NCBI RefSeq assembly: GCF_003202695.1
Contig: NZ_QGLL01000008.1
Span: 62,001-126,000, forward strand
DNA: 64,000 bases
Direction of reading: 5' to 3'
Source: Bifidobacterium asteroides
GTDB lineage: Bacteria; Actinomycetota; Actinomycetes; Actinomycetales; Bifidobacteriaceae
Position numbers and translations under genes: made by a program. This document shows positions 51,734 to 60,389 of the stretch, in pieces. How positions within the stretch are numbered: the first letter of the stretch is position 1; each line of letters starts with the position of its first letter. The notes beneath the pieces were generated by a model, which saw only the letters and a program-made list of their open reading frames with translations, did not search any database and was not told where the DNA came from.

Positions 51734-52501
51734 ATGTCTTCGACCCCTGCCAGTGGTGCTACAGTGTCTTTCGGAAGCATCCCTTCCCCGGACGAGAGGC
51801 GCCGTACCCGGATTGACGACGACGCTCAGCAAATCACTCGTGGAAGGATGCGTTTGCTCATGCTAGTTCAACTTATTGGATTTCTGCTACTGCTCATGGC
51901 CTTTGTTTCCATGCAGCTGGTGGGCCTGCCCAGGGGCAGCTGGGTCAATCTTGTTCTAAACCTTGTCGGCGCAAGCTTACTGACCGTCGATGCCTTGGCT
52001 AGCCGGCAGTGGGCCTTTTTCGCCCTCGAATGCGGATGGGTCCTTGTTGCGCTATATGCCATCATCCGCTTCCGCTCAAAAAACAAGTCACTTACCCCCA
52101 AGAATTGCAACTCAGCGACAAGCCAAGTGCAAGACATCCGCATCCAGCCCATAAAGGCAGACCTGACTGTCTGCAAAGTTGCTGATTACACAGAGATTGA
52201 CCTGAACTCACCTTATGTTTTTACGGGTCGAACCGACCAAGAAGCTTCATTGGTCTGTCCAGCCGACATGGTTCCGAGCCAGACCCTGGAACGCAGCGAC
52301 GGCTGGCGGGCCTTCCGCATCCAAGGCATTCTCGATTTTTCGCTCATCGGCATTCTGGCGCCGATTGCCACCATTCTTGCAGACAAGGGCATAGGCATTT
52401 TCGCTGTCTCGACCTACAACACAGACTATGTTCTGACCAAGGCTGAGGACTTCCCTGCTGCCCTGGACGCCCTCAGCAATTCTGGATATGCCATCAGCTG
52501 A
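51734..52501 (+). CDS. CBU_0592-type membrane domain fused to an ACT-like domain
   Basis: 255-residue fusion. Residues about 35-115 hold three helices with the CBU_0592 family pattern (LVQLIGFLLLLMAF...SWVNLVLNLVGASLLTVDAL). Residues about 135-255 are an ACT_7-like domain pair: DLTVCKVADYTEI at the start, GILDFSLIGILAPIATILADKGIGIFAVSTYNTDYVL at the end (keys only). ACT domains of this type bind amino acids. GGAGG lies just before the ATG at 51734. Function of the fusion is unknown; a membrane protein gated by an amino acid is inference. Confidence 0.75.
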   Translation: MSSTPASGATVSFGSIPSPDERRRTRIDDDAQQITRGRMRLLMLVQLIGFLLLLMAFVSMQLVGLPRGSWVNLVLNLVGASLLTVDALASRQWAFFALECGWVLVALYAIIRFRSKNKSLTPKNCNSATSQVQDIRIQPIKADLTVCKVADYTEIDLNSPYVFTGRTDQEASLVCPADMVPSQTLERSDGWRAFRIQGILDFSLIGILAPIATILADKGIGIFAVSTYNTDYVLTKAEDFPAALDALSNSGYAIS

Positions 52502-52884
52502 CCGACAACAGCAAGATAGCGGCACAGGTTACGTCTTCTGCCTTAAGAATGGGCAGAAGAAGAAAAGACGTGAGAGCGCAAAAAGCATCATGGGCCAACA
52601 CTCGAAAATCCAGATGATGAGCGCGGATACCACCCACGCACAATACCTTTCTGGATATATTGCAAGGAATCCAGCGCTTTCGCAGCCCATTCCTTTAGTC
52701 CAGCCATCAATGCTCCACCCATAAAAGGTCAAAAACGCCATGATGTCGACCTGGTGCCGGTCAATGCCGCTTTTATGAGAAAAGGACACATAAACTGGCC
52801 TCAACGGAGGTTGCTTCCTGAAAGTAAGCAGGTCGCCGGCAGACCTGCCACAAGTATCGGGGAAGAACGAGCCTGGAGGGTCAG
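52502..52884. other. Intergenic region without a supported gene
   Basis: No credible coding frame. A hairpin at 52533-52562 (TCTTCTGCC with GGGCAGAAGA) may end the preceding transcript. A long minus-strand frame crosses the region but has no ribosome site and runs under the next gene. Confidence 0.4.
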
Positions 52885-53796
52885 ATGAGCAACAATCGAA
52901 ACGAACGTGCGAATAAGAACCAAGACAGGAATGAGGAATCACGAATACCGGGCAACCAGCAGAAAAGGCACGAGGGCGACTCCTCACTGGGCAACGACAC
53001 CCGGGAGAGCTCTGAGCAAACACCAATGAACGACAAGAACCGCATACCAAAACCTGGGAGCAATGCGAACGTCAGACAAGAACACCAAGCCGAAGATGCC
53101 CCCAAGCAAAAGCCTGCACCAGAACACATAGGCGAGAGGGAGGGCAAGGACTCACCCGGCAAGAATGCTGATCATGGCAAACCTGAAATACACAATAGAC
53201 AGGAACAGGCCGTAGCTGCTGACCACGCGCAGGCTAGCCACGCAGACAAAGAGCATGGCCCCTCCCATGACCACAAGCCGAGCGAACCGAGCAAATTTAC
53301 TGCAAACAAACCATCTCAGCCGACCAACGAAAGTAGACCTGCCAAACCGCACCAGGCCAAAAACCATGATTCCTTCTATCTGGGCTTGGCCTCGGCAGTC
53401 CTGGTCGCAGCTCTGGGCCTCAGCCTGAGCACCATGCCGATCTTCTTCTCCCTGCCTCTTGCCGCTGTCCTCTTCGGAATCGGCATCTGGCTCCTCTCTT
53501 ACGCCAGCTTCAAGTCTCCCGGCAAACCGGAGGGAGAAGGAACGGAGGCGGACAGGCACACCAGGACGGTGGTTGTGGCTACGGTCCTTCTGGTCCTTCA
53601 AACCTTCATCATGGATGTCTTCATCTTCACCCGAATGGGAACAGTCAGCAAACATCAGAACGCCATCGTCATAGCCTGGATCATCGCCAGCATGATCGAG
53701 ACCCTGGCTGCCTTCGCCCTTATCTACCATCACAATCCGGTGCAGTCCAAGCCACAGAATCCTGTGGCGAATGATAAGCGCGAGGGGAAGGAATAA
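52885..53796 (+). CDS. Membrane protein with long disordered hydrophilic N-terminus
   Basis: 303 residues. The first about 160 are highly polar (Asn, Lys, Glu, Gln, His) and probably disordered. Four transmembrane helices follow: about 165-185, 188-208, 230-250 and 262-280. GGAGGG precedes the ATG. No family is recognised. Base composition in the N-terminal part differs from the neighbours (more A-rich). Confidence 0.72.
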   Translation: MSNNRNERANKNQDRNEESRIPGNQQKRHEGDSSLGNDTRESSEQTPMNDKNRIPKPGSNANVRQEHQAEDAPKQKPAPEHIGEREGKDSPGKNADHGKPEIHNRQEQAVAADHAQASHADKEHGPSHDHKPSEPSKFTANKPSQPTNESRPAKPHQAKNHDSFYLGLASAVLVAALGLSLSTMPIFFSLPLAAVLFGIGIWLLSYASFKSPGKPEGEGTEADRHTRTVVVATVLLVLQTFIMDVFIFTRMGTVSKHQNAIVIAWIIASMIETLAAFALIYHHNPVQSKPQNPVANDKREGKE

Positions 53797-53978
53797 GACA
53801 CTGCAGTGAGCCTGGATCTGAAACGGTGCACAAGGCTAGAAAGGCTGACTGGCCACGGATGTGAGAATTGCCGCTGCAGATCAATGAATTGATCAGCCAA
53901 AGCGTTCTATTCGCTAAGGTCTTGCGCCTCAGGGCGCCGCTCATCATTCTTATGGATGCGTGGCGCCCTTTGCATGGT

Positions 53979-54275
53979 CAACCCCCACAGCAGCTGGCCA
54001 TCAAGAACATCGCCTTGGTGGTCGGCGTCAATGACGCGACCAACGCGGCAGCCCGCCGATCAGGGACCACAGTATCTGGCATGCCCATCCTGGACGTTGA
54101 CAAGTCACAGCATGTTGTCATCCTTAAGCGAGGCAAGAGAAGGGATACGCAGGCATCGCGAGAACGGGCTCTACCTCAACCCAAACACCCAGAAGATCTT
54201 CAACGCTGCCAAGGTCAGCATTCAGGTGATCATCGCATCCGCCAAGGATCTCATCGACAGAGCATCAGCTGGATG
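53979..54275 (+). pseudogene. pntB: Remnant of NAD(P) transhydrogenase beta subunit (pntB C-terminus)
   Basis: In one frame the sequence reads VVGVNDATNAAARR then SGMPILDVDKSQHVVILKRG, the NADP-binding end of PntB. Near 54140 the frame shifts: GYAGI is read at 54143-54157 and, after two extra bases (54158-54159), ENGLYLNPNTQKIF follows in a third frame, ending ASAKDLI. Only the last about 95 of about 460 residues remain, with two frameshifts. pntA is absent. Confidence 0.85.
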
Positions 54276-54363
54276 ACTCGTCGCATATGCTGTTGTAAGA
54301 GCCATGGCTCAGAAACCGCTTGGCTGGCCCCGAGCCAATTATCGTCGAACCGGAAGGACTTAT

Positions 54364-55389
54364 ATGCTGTCATTTGTCAACGACTATTCCGAGGGCGCCC
54401 ACCCCGAAGTCCTGCAACGGCTGATCGACACCAACATGGAGCGCCTTCCCGGCTATGGCAAGGATCGGTACTGTTCCTCCGCAGCTCAGAAGATCGCCCA
54501 GGCCTGCGGCTGCCCCCAGGCCCAGGTCTATTTCATGGCCGGAGGAACCCAGACCAACCAGGTCGTCACCTCCTGCCTGCTGAAGTCCTACCAGGGAGTG
54601 GTCGCCGCGGATTCGGGACATGTCAACGTTCATGAGGCCGGCGCCATTGAGGCCATTGGTCACAAGGTCCTGACCATCCCCGGCGAGCAGGGCAAGATCC
54701 GCGCAGAGGATCTCAACGCCTTCCTGGAAGGCTTCTACGCCGACGAAAACCATGAGCAGATGGTCTTCCCAGGCATGGTCTACATCTCCCATCCCACAGA
54801 GTATGGAACTCTCTACACCCTCCAGGAGCTGGAGGATCTCTCGCAGACCTGTCGGGAATACAAGATTCCGCTCTACCTGGACGGGGCCAGGCTGGGATAC
54901 GGGTTGGTAGCCCCCGGAACCGACATCGACCTGACGGATATAGCCCGTCTCTGCGATGTCTTCTACATCGGTGGTACCAAGGTGGGCGCACTCTGCGGCG
55001 AAGCGGTCGTCTTCCCCAGAGGGAACGCTCCCGAGCATTTCAGCACCATGATCAAAAGAAGAGGTGCACTCCTGGCCAAAGGAAGACTCCTGGGAGTGCA
55101 GTTCGACGCTCTCTTTACCGATGACCTCTACCTGCGCATCAGCCGCAACGCCATCCAGAAGGCAGCGATGATCAAAAAGGCTTTGCGTGAGAAGGGGTAC
55201 CAGATTGTCATGGACGCCCCCACCAACCAGACCTTCGTCCGCCTGGACAATGAGCGCATGGAGGAGCTGTCCAAGCAGGTCGCTTTCGACTTCTGGGAAC
55301 GCAGCGATGCCGCTCACACAGTAATTCGACTAGCGACCTCCTGGGCGACAGCAGCCGAGGACACCCAGGCTCTGATCAATCTGCTTTAA
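54364..55389 (+). CDS. ltaE: Low-specificity L-threonine aldolase
   Basis: PLP enzyme that splits L-threonine (or allo-threonine) to glycine and acetaldehyde. 341 residues: PLP lysine in YIGGTKVGAL, substrate-binding LYLDGARLGYG. GGAAGGA precedes the ATG at 54364; the frame to 54304 is not family-like. The symbol is the family usual; allo-specificity cannot be told. It is followed by a terminator and the alcohol dehydrogenase gene, which could process the acetaldehyde. Confidence 0.93.
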   Translation: MLSFVNDYSEGAHPEVLQRLIDTNMERLPGYGKDRYCSSAAQKIAQACGCPQAQVYFMAGGTQTNQVVTSCLLKSYQGVVAADSGHVNVHEAGAIEAIGHKVLTIPGEQGKIRAEDLNAFLEGFYADENHEQMVFPGMVYISHPTEYGTLYTLQELEDLSQTCREYKIPLYLDGARLGYGLVAPGTDIDLTDIARLCDVFYIGGTKVGALCGEAVVFPRGNAPEHFSTMIKRRGALLAKGRLLGVQFDALFTDDLYLRISRNAIQKAAMIKKALREKGYQIVMDAPTNQTFVRLDNERMEELSKQVAFDFWERSDAAHTVIRLATSWATAAEDTQALINLL

Positions 55390-55431
55390 GGCCGCCCACG
55401 CTAATCCAGGCAAGTCCCTGATCATTCTGAC

Positions 55432-55470
55432 ACCCCTCCCCTGCCAATTCACCTTAGGGGAGGGGTATTT
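55432..55470 (+). terminator. Rho-independent-type terminator of the threonine aldolase gene
   Basis: Perfect 11-bp stem ACCCCTCCCCT / AGGGGAGGGGT with a 13-base loop, followed by ATTTA, 42 bases after the stop codon. Confidence 0.8.
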
Positions 55471-55652
55471 ACGTGTATATGTCTTCGTATCCGGCGTGCA
55501 GGCCTGGCGGTCCCATACTGTCGGACATATCACACCCTTTCAAGGTGAGTACATAGTTATCATTCGTTAATATTTTTATTGCACCGATGCTGATGCAGAC
55601 ATTCCCACCCCGCATACAGGGGCGGATAAGCTTCGATGATGAAAGGAAACCC

Positions 55653-56702
55653 ATGAAAGCCGTTGTTTTCGAACAGTTCAACACCTTCCCCACCCTTAAG
55701 GAAGTGCCGGAGCCGACACCCGGGAGCGGCGAGGTCCTGCTCAAGGTGGCTGGGGCAGGTTGCTGCCATTCCGACGTCTCCGTCTTCCAGGACTACACCC
55801 CTGAAACCGGCAGCCACACCAAGCCGCCGTTCATTCTGGGACACGAGACCACCGGCTGGGTCGAAGAGGTAGGACCCGATGTCACGGGATTCAAGAAGGG
55901 CGATGCCTACATCGTCTATGGGCCCACCGGATGCGGCCACTGCCCCCACTGCGTAGCTGGCCAGGAGAACTACTGCTCCAGCGCCGCAACCAATAAATCT
56001 CTGGCCCTGGGACTGGGCCGCAATGGTGGCATGGCCGAATACATGACCGTTCCGGCCCGCAACCTGGTTCCTCTGGGGGATGCAGATCCAATTGGCGCCG
56101 CACCCCTGGCTGATGCAGCTCTGACACCCTACCATGCCATCAGGGCTGCCATGCCCCACCTGAACGGCGGCGGGAAGTACGCTCTGGTCATTGGCCTGGG
56201 TGGCCTGGGCCAGATCGCCATTCAGATTCTGCACGCCCTGACCGGCGCTACCGTGATCGCCACCGACACCAAGCCAGAAGCTCTGGCCAAGGCTGAGGCC
56301 AAGGGCGCCATTCCCGTTATGAGCGACGAGCACCAGGTGGAGAACATCAGGAAGATCACCCATGGCGAGGGCGTGGATGCCGCCTTCGATTTCGTGGGTG
56401 TGGCCCCGACCATTGCTGCCGCACAGGCTTCAGGTGGCCCGGGATCCCGGGTGACCGTGGTCGGCATCGCCGGCGGCAAGGCGGAATACGACTGGTATTC
56501 CAAGCCCTGGGAGCAGGAGCTGCTTGGCGTTTACTGGGGCTCCATCCCTGAGCTCTACGATGTGGCCAACATGTATCGCAACGGCCAGATCGAGACCGAG
56601 ATCGAAACCTACTCGCTGGACAATGCCCTCGATGCCTACCACAAGCTGGTCGACAACAAGCTCTCGGCCAGGGCTGTTGTAGTTCCCCACACCAAGGCTT
56701 GA
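55653..56702 (+). CDS. Zinc-dependent alcohol dehydrogenase
   Basis: 349-residue medium-chain dehydrogenase. The catalytic zinc Cys lies in GAGCCHSDV, with GHETTGWVEEVG following; the structural zinc cluster reads CGHCPHCVAGQENYC. The Rossmann core is GLGGLGQIAIQIL. GAAAGGAAACCC precedes the ATG at 55653; the longer frame to 55587 lacks a site. It probably reduces acetaldehyde or oxidises alcohols; specificity unknown. Confidence 0.95.
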   Translation: MKAVVFEQFNTFPTLKEVPEPTPGSGEVLLKVAGAGCCHSDVSVFQDYTPETGSHTKPPFILGHETTGWVEEVGPDVTGFKKGDAYIVYGPTGCGHCPHCVAGQENYCSSAATNKSLALGLGRNGGMAEYMTVPARNLVPLGDADPIGAAPLADAALTPYHAIRAAMPHLNGGGKYALVIGLGGLGQIAIQILHALTGATVIATDTKPEALAKAEAKGAIPVMSDEHQVENIRKITHGEGVDAAFDFVGVAPTIAAAQASGGPGSRVTVVGIAGGKAEYDWYSKPWEQELLGVYWGSIPELYDVANMYRNGQIETEIETYSLDNALDAYHKLVDNKLSARAVVVPHTKA

Positions 56703-56802
56703 TTTTCCCTTGAACGTAGACGGAGAAGCGGCTTATCCGTTGACCGGATTTAAGCACAATCAGATTCATGTACTGACACCGTTCTTCGCCTACACGCGCT
56801 GA

Positions 56803-56842
56803 TGGCCGGTCATGGTCTCGTCATGAAGACCGTGACCGGCCA
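56803..56842 (+). terminator. Hairpin between adh and the histidine-kinase gene
   Basis: 16-bp stem TGGCCGGTCATGGTCT / AGACCGTGACCGGCCA with one wobble pair and an 8-base loop. No T-run, so it may be factor-dependent or a transcript end for both converging genes. Confidence 0.6.
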
Positions 56843-56877
56843 CAGCATCTCACCAAGTTCCCCCAAGCCTGCGTTAT

Positions 56878-57783
56878 TTACAGTACGTTCAATTGTGGAG
56901 CATTGCTCAGTAGTAAGTGGACCAAGAAAATACCCCTGCTGGATTCCAAGCTCATGGAACCGCCCAGCGAATCCACCAGGGAGTCGACAATACTGAGACC
57001 CAGACCTGTGCTTCTGATCTTGGTCCGTGATTGATCATCGGTCTGGAACCGTTCCATGAGCCTGTCCACATCGACGGCTCCGCCCTTGGTTTTGTTGCCG
57101 AAGTCCAGATGAATCCGCCCGTCTTCACCCTTGTGCAGGTCCACCCAGGCTGATTCCTCCGCATACTTGAGCCAGTTGCCGATCAGGTTCTGAATTATTC
57201 GACTCATCATGGTCTGGTCCGTCGTAATTTCCACACCAGTTTGGATTCTGGGCTCCACCGTGACTGACCGCGCAGTCAAAGAATCGAAAGCGTTGAAGAG
57301 CTCCTGCTGAACCAGTTCCGATAGGTTCACCCTGGTCAGATCCAGGCTCACGCTCTTCTCCTGTATCAGATTGAAATCCATCAGGTAATGAAGATAATGA
57401 TCCACCGACTGCAGGTTGTTGAGGATCTTGCCCAATTGCTTCTGATCAGCCGATCCCTCCTTGAGCAGCTGGGCGTATCCCCTGGCCACGGTCAAGGGGG
57501 TCTTGATGTCATGGGTTAGGTTGGTCAGCATCTGCCGGACTTGCTTGTTCTGCTCAGCCTGGGTGATCTGCAGTCGTCTGGTCTTGTTCAGAACGGCGTT
57601 GATCCTATCTCCCAGAGTGCGGATGAGCCCGATATTGGACCCTGTGGTTACCAAGGCATTGGTGTCGGCATGGTTGATAAAATCCAGATCATCACTGATC
57701 CGTTTGAGGTCGGTAGTCAGCATCATCAGGCCAATCGCTAAGGCGAGGGCGACAAGACCCAGAACAAGTGCAACCACCTTCAC
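56878..57783 (-). CDS. Sensor histidine kinase with a single short membrane anchor
   Basis: 301-residue kinase: one transmembrane helix at residues 3-24, no extracellular domain, then a helical linker, H-box NLTHDIKTPLT with the phospho-His near residue 101, N-box RIIQNLIGNW and G-box STGLGLSIVDSL. It starts with GTG at 57783 after AGAGGTGA. It forms a two-component system with the gene upstream. The minimal sensing part suggests intramembrane sensing, typical of kinases that control antibiotic-type ABC transporters. Confidence 0.93.
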   Translation of the reverse strand: MKVVALVLGLVALALAIGLMMLTTDLKRISDDLDFINHADTNALVTTGSNIGLIRTLGDRINAVLNKTRRLQITQAEQNKQVRQMLTNLTHDIKTPLTVARGYAQLLKEGSADQKQLGKILNNLQSVDHYLHYLMDFNLIQEKSVSLDLTRVNLSELVQQELFNAFDSLTARSVTVEPRIQTGVEITTDQTMMSRIIQNLIGNWLKYAEESAWVDLHKGEDGRIHLDFGNKTKGGAVDVDRLMERFQTDDQSRTKIRSTGLGLSIVDSLVDSLGGSMSLESSRGIFLVHLLLSNAPQLNVL

Positions 57784-57833
57784 GGATTCACCTCTGACGA
57801 CCCCTTATTCATCGTTCTTCCTTCCGAGCGAAT

Positions 57834-58526
57834 TTAAACCAGGCGAACCCCAATACCCCAGACCGACACGATGTAGCGCTGACTGCCGGCGTATCTGTTC
57901 AGACTGGTCCGCAAGGTGCTCAGATGCACATTGAGAGTGTTCTCGGCATTGATGTATGGCTGGTTCCAAACCTGCCGATAGAGGTCTTCCTTCTCGAAAA
58001 CCCGATGTGGATGGTCCATCAGAAGCCCAAGAATGGCGAATTCCTTGCGGGCCAGATCGACCCGGTGCCCATCAACGCTTACTGTGTGCTCCATCCGGTC
58101 CAGCTCGATCCCCTCGAAACAAATCTTAGCGGCGGATTCACCTGCTGCATTCGCATCCGCTTTCAGTGCCCGGGATTGACGCAGCTGTACCTGGACGCGA
58201 GCGCGGAGCTCGTCGATGTCAAATGGCTTGGTCACATAATCATTGGCGCCCTGCTCCAAGAGGCTGACAGTCCTGGTCTTGTCCTGAATGGCCGTGAGGA
58301 TGATGACCGGCACCGATGACATACGCCGAATGGCCTTGAGGACGCTATCCCCGGTGACTACGGGGAGCATCAGATCCAGAAGAATCAGGTCGGGTTCCTC
58401 CTGCTGGAAGCGGGCCAAGGCCTGGGCGCCCGTAGTCGCCTGGATGATTCGGTAGGTTCCTCCCAACACATCCTTGAGCAAGGACTGAATGTCCTCCTGA
58501 GCCTCCACGACCAGAATCGTCGGCAT
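57834..58526 (-). CDS. OmpR-family response regulator
   Basis: 230-residue regulator with a receiver domain (phospho-Asp in LILLDLMLPVV near residue 51; Lys in YVTKPF) and a C-terminal winged helix (FAILGLLMDHPHRVFEKEDL). It is transcribed just upstream of the kinase gene and divergently from the ABC transporter. AAGGAAG precedes the ATG. The palindromes at 58607-58639 are candidate binding sites. Confidence 0.95.
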   Translation of the reverse strand: MPTILVVEAQEDIQSLLKDVLGGTYRIIQATTGAQALARFQQEEPDLILLDLMLPVVTGDSVLKAIRRMSSVPVIILTAIQDKTRTVSLLEQGANDYVTKPFDIDELRARVQVQLRQSRALKADANAAGESAAKICFEGIELDRMEHTVSVDGHRVDLARKEFAILGLLMDHPHRVFEKEDLYRQVWNQPYINAENTLNVHLSTLRTSLNRYAGSQRYIVSVWGIGVRLV

Positions 58527-58606
58527 ACTTTCTTCCTTTCGCAGGTCAATCTCATGTTACTGAAGTCGCCTAACGAGGCCAGTATCGCCCAAGCGAATTT
58601 ATGCAA

Positions 58607-58639
58607 TTCTTAATGATTTCTTGGCCAAGCACTTAAGAA
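58607..58639. promoter_or_regulatory. Nested palindromes between response regulator and ABC transporter
   Basis: TTCTTAA at 58607-58613 and TTAAGAA at 58633-58639 form an inverted repeat around a perfect 10-base palindrome CTTGGCCAAG (58620-58629). The arrangement is symmetric in the divergent promoter region and is a likely regulator site. Confidence 0.5.
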
Positions 58640-58683
58640 AGGCATTTTAGATTCTCTGATAGCGACACAGAGAAAGGAACTCC

Positions 58684-59616
58684 ATGGACGATGCCATTCT
58701 GGATATTAGCCATGTCAGCAAACGGTTCGGCCGCTTCCAAGCACTGGACGATCTCAGCCTCTCCATAAACAAGGGCCAGATCTATGGGCTGATCGGCGAG
58801 AACGGCGCTGGCAAAACCACCCTGATGCGTCTGATCACAGGGCTCTCCCCCATGCAGAAGGGGAGCATAAGGCTGATGGGGCACACGATTGGCAAGAACA
58901 GCCGGATACTAAGCAGGATAGGCTCAATCATTGAGGCCCCGGCTGCCTTCAAAAAACTCACCGTCAGCCAGAACATGAAACTGACAGCCATCCAGCACGG
59001 GCTGGCCGACGGCAAGGCCATCGATCAGACCATCGACTTCGTCGGCCTGAGCGAAAAGGCCAAGACTCGGGCCGGTCACCTCTCTCTGGGCCAGCGTCAA
59101 CGCTTGGGTCTGGCCATGGCCATCCTCACCCGACCCGATTTCCTGATTCTGGACGAGCCCATCAACGGCCTGGACCCGGCAGGAATCATGGAATTCAGAA
59201 CACTCCTGGACAAGCTCAACAAGGAGCGCCAGACGACCATTCTCATCTCCAGTCACATTCTGAGCGAACTTTACCTGGTCTCCTCCCGGTTCGGATTCAT
59301 CAGCCACGGCCGCCTGATCAAGGAGGTAGACAAGGATGAACTGGATCGGATCAATCAAAATGGACTGTTGATCGACGTGGACCAGAGCTCCAGGGCCGCC
59401 ATGATCCTGGATCGCGAGGGAATCGGCCCCTTCCAAGTCCTTGACGACCATCAGATTCTGATCAAGCAGGGGAATCTGGAACCGGGCCCCATCAACAGAC
59501 TTCTGGTTCAGGAAGGCATCCTGGTCAATCAAATCAACCAGCAGAAGGGATCGCTGGAGGAATATTTCGCAGATCTGCTGAACAAGGACTCTCAAGAGTC
59601 GAGGAGACAACAATGA
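58684..59616 (+). CDS. ABC transporter ATPase, BcrA/antibiotic-efflux type
   Basis: 310-residue ATPase with Walker A GENGAGKTTL, signature LSLGQRQRLGLA and Walker B FLILDEPINGLDPAG. The C-terminal extension of about 80 residues and the sequence style match BcrA/lantibiotic-immunity ATPases. It overlaps the permease by 4 bases and lies opposite the two-component system, which probably controls it. Confidence 0.94.
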   Translation: MDDAILDISHVSKRFGRFQALDDLSLSINKGQIYGLIGENGAGKTTLMRLITGLSPMQKGSIRLMGHTIGKNSRILSRIGSIIEAPAAFKKLTVSQNMKLTAIQHGLADGKAIDQTIDFVGLSEKAKTRAGHLSLGQRQRLGLAMAILTRPDFLILDEPINGLDPAGIMEFRTLLDKLNKERQTTILISSHILSELYLVSSRFGFISHGRLIKEVDKDELDRINQNGLLIDVDQSSRAAMILDREGIGPFQVLDDHQILIKQGNLEPGPINRLLVQEGILVNQINQQKGSLEEYFADLLNKDSQESRRQQ

Positions 59617-60389
59617 TTAACCAGATCAGGGCCGACTTTTACAGGCAGCGACGCTCCATCGGCATGTTGATTCTGCTGATTGCCACTGTGGCCCTCGGCA
59701 TAGTGGCCACATGGTGCAAGACGACCATAGGAATTAGCACTGGGGGTGAAGAATACGATCATAAACTGATGGAAATCGAAGGCCAAAGCTGGACCATCAG
59801 GACTGGCCTGCAAGTGGGTGTCGCCTCCGCCTCGTCTCTAATTTACTTTTACATCGCGGTCTTTGTTATCGTCATTGGTGCGGAATACAGCCAGCACACC
59901 TTGAAGAACACGCTGACATCGGGAATCTCGCGGATACAGTTCATCCTGGGCAAGTACGTGACCATCCTGACTGACATCATCCTTCTGACCCTGTGCTACT
60001 TCATCACTATTCTGCTGACCGGACTAGCCCTGGGAAGGAAGACTGGGGCCGGCTGGGGCATTTTGTGCAAGGATGTCGCTGTCATGACCCTATCAGTCAG
60101 CTTCTGCATTTCCGTCATCATCAGCCTGGGCATCGTCCTGTTGATCATTACCAAATCCCTGGTCATTCCAGCGGTGGTGATTGTGATATGGCCCATTCTG
60201 ATCGGCATCGTGGAGTTCACTGCGAAATGGAAATGGCTGAAATACTTCGACTTCGTCGGGTTCGGCGAACAGATTGTCTTGAACACTCTGACGGCCGATC
60301 AGGTCTGGATCTATGCCGGAGTATCCGTGGGCGTGGTCCTGGTGGCTATCTTCGGGTCGGCTCTGATCATATCCAAGCAGGAAATCTAA
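59613..60389 (+). CDS. ABC-2-type permease
   Basis: 258-residue permease with about six helices, the partner of the preceding ATPase. A polar loop between helices 1 and 2 (about residues 38-70) is extracellular. It resembles BcrB-type permeases. Its stop overlaps the stop region of the convergent glycosyltransferase gene by 4 bases, with no terminator between. Confidence 0.9.
   Translation: MINQIRADFYRQRRSIGMLILLIATVALGIVATWCKTTIGISTGGEEYDHKLMEIEGQSWTIRTGLQVGVASASSLIYFYIAVFVIVIGAEYSQHTLKNTLTSGISRIQFILGKYVTILTDIILLTLCYFITILLTGLALGRKTGAGWGILCKDVAVMTLSVSFCISVIISLGIVLLIITKSLVIPAVVIVIWPILIGIVEFTAKWKWLKYFDFVGFGEQIVLNTLTADQVWIYAGVSVGVVLVAIFGSALIISKQEI

Noticed and set aside
52529..53050. Minus-strand frame of 173 codons near the disordered membrane protein
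   Set aside because: No ribosome site, overlaps a better-supported gene with a GGAGGG site, and the cysteine/phenylalanine-rich product looks random.
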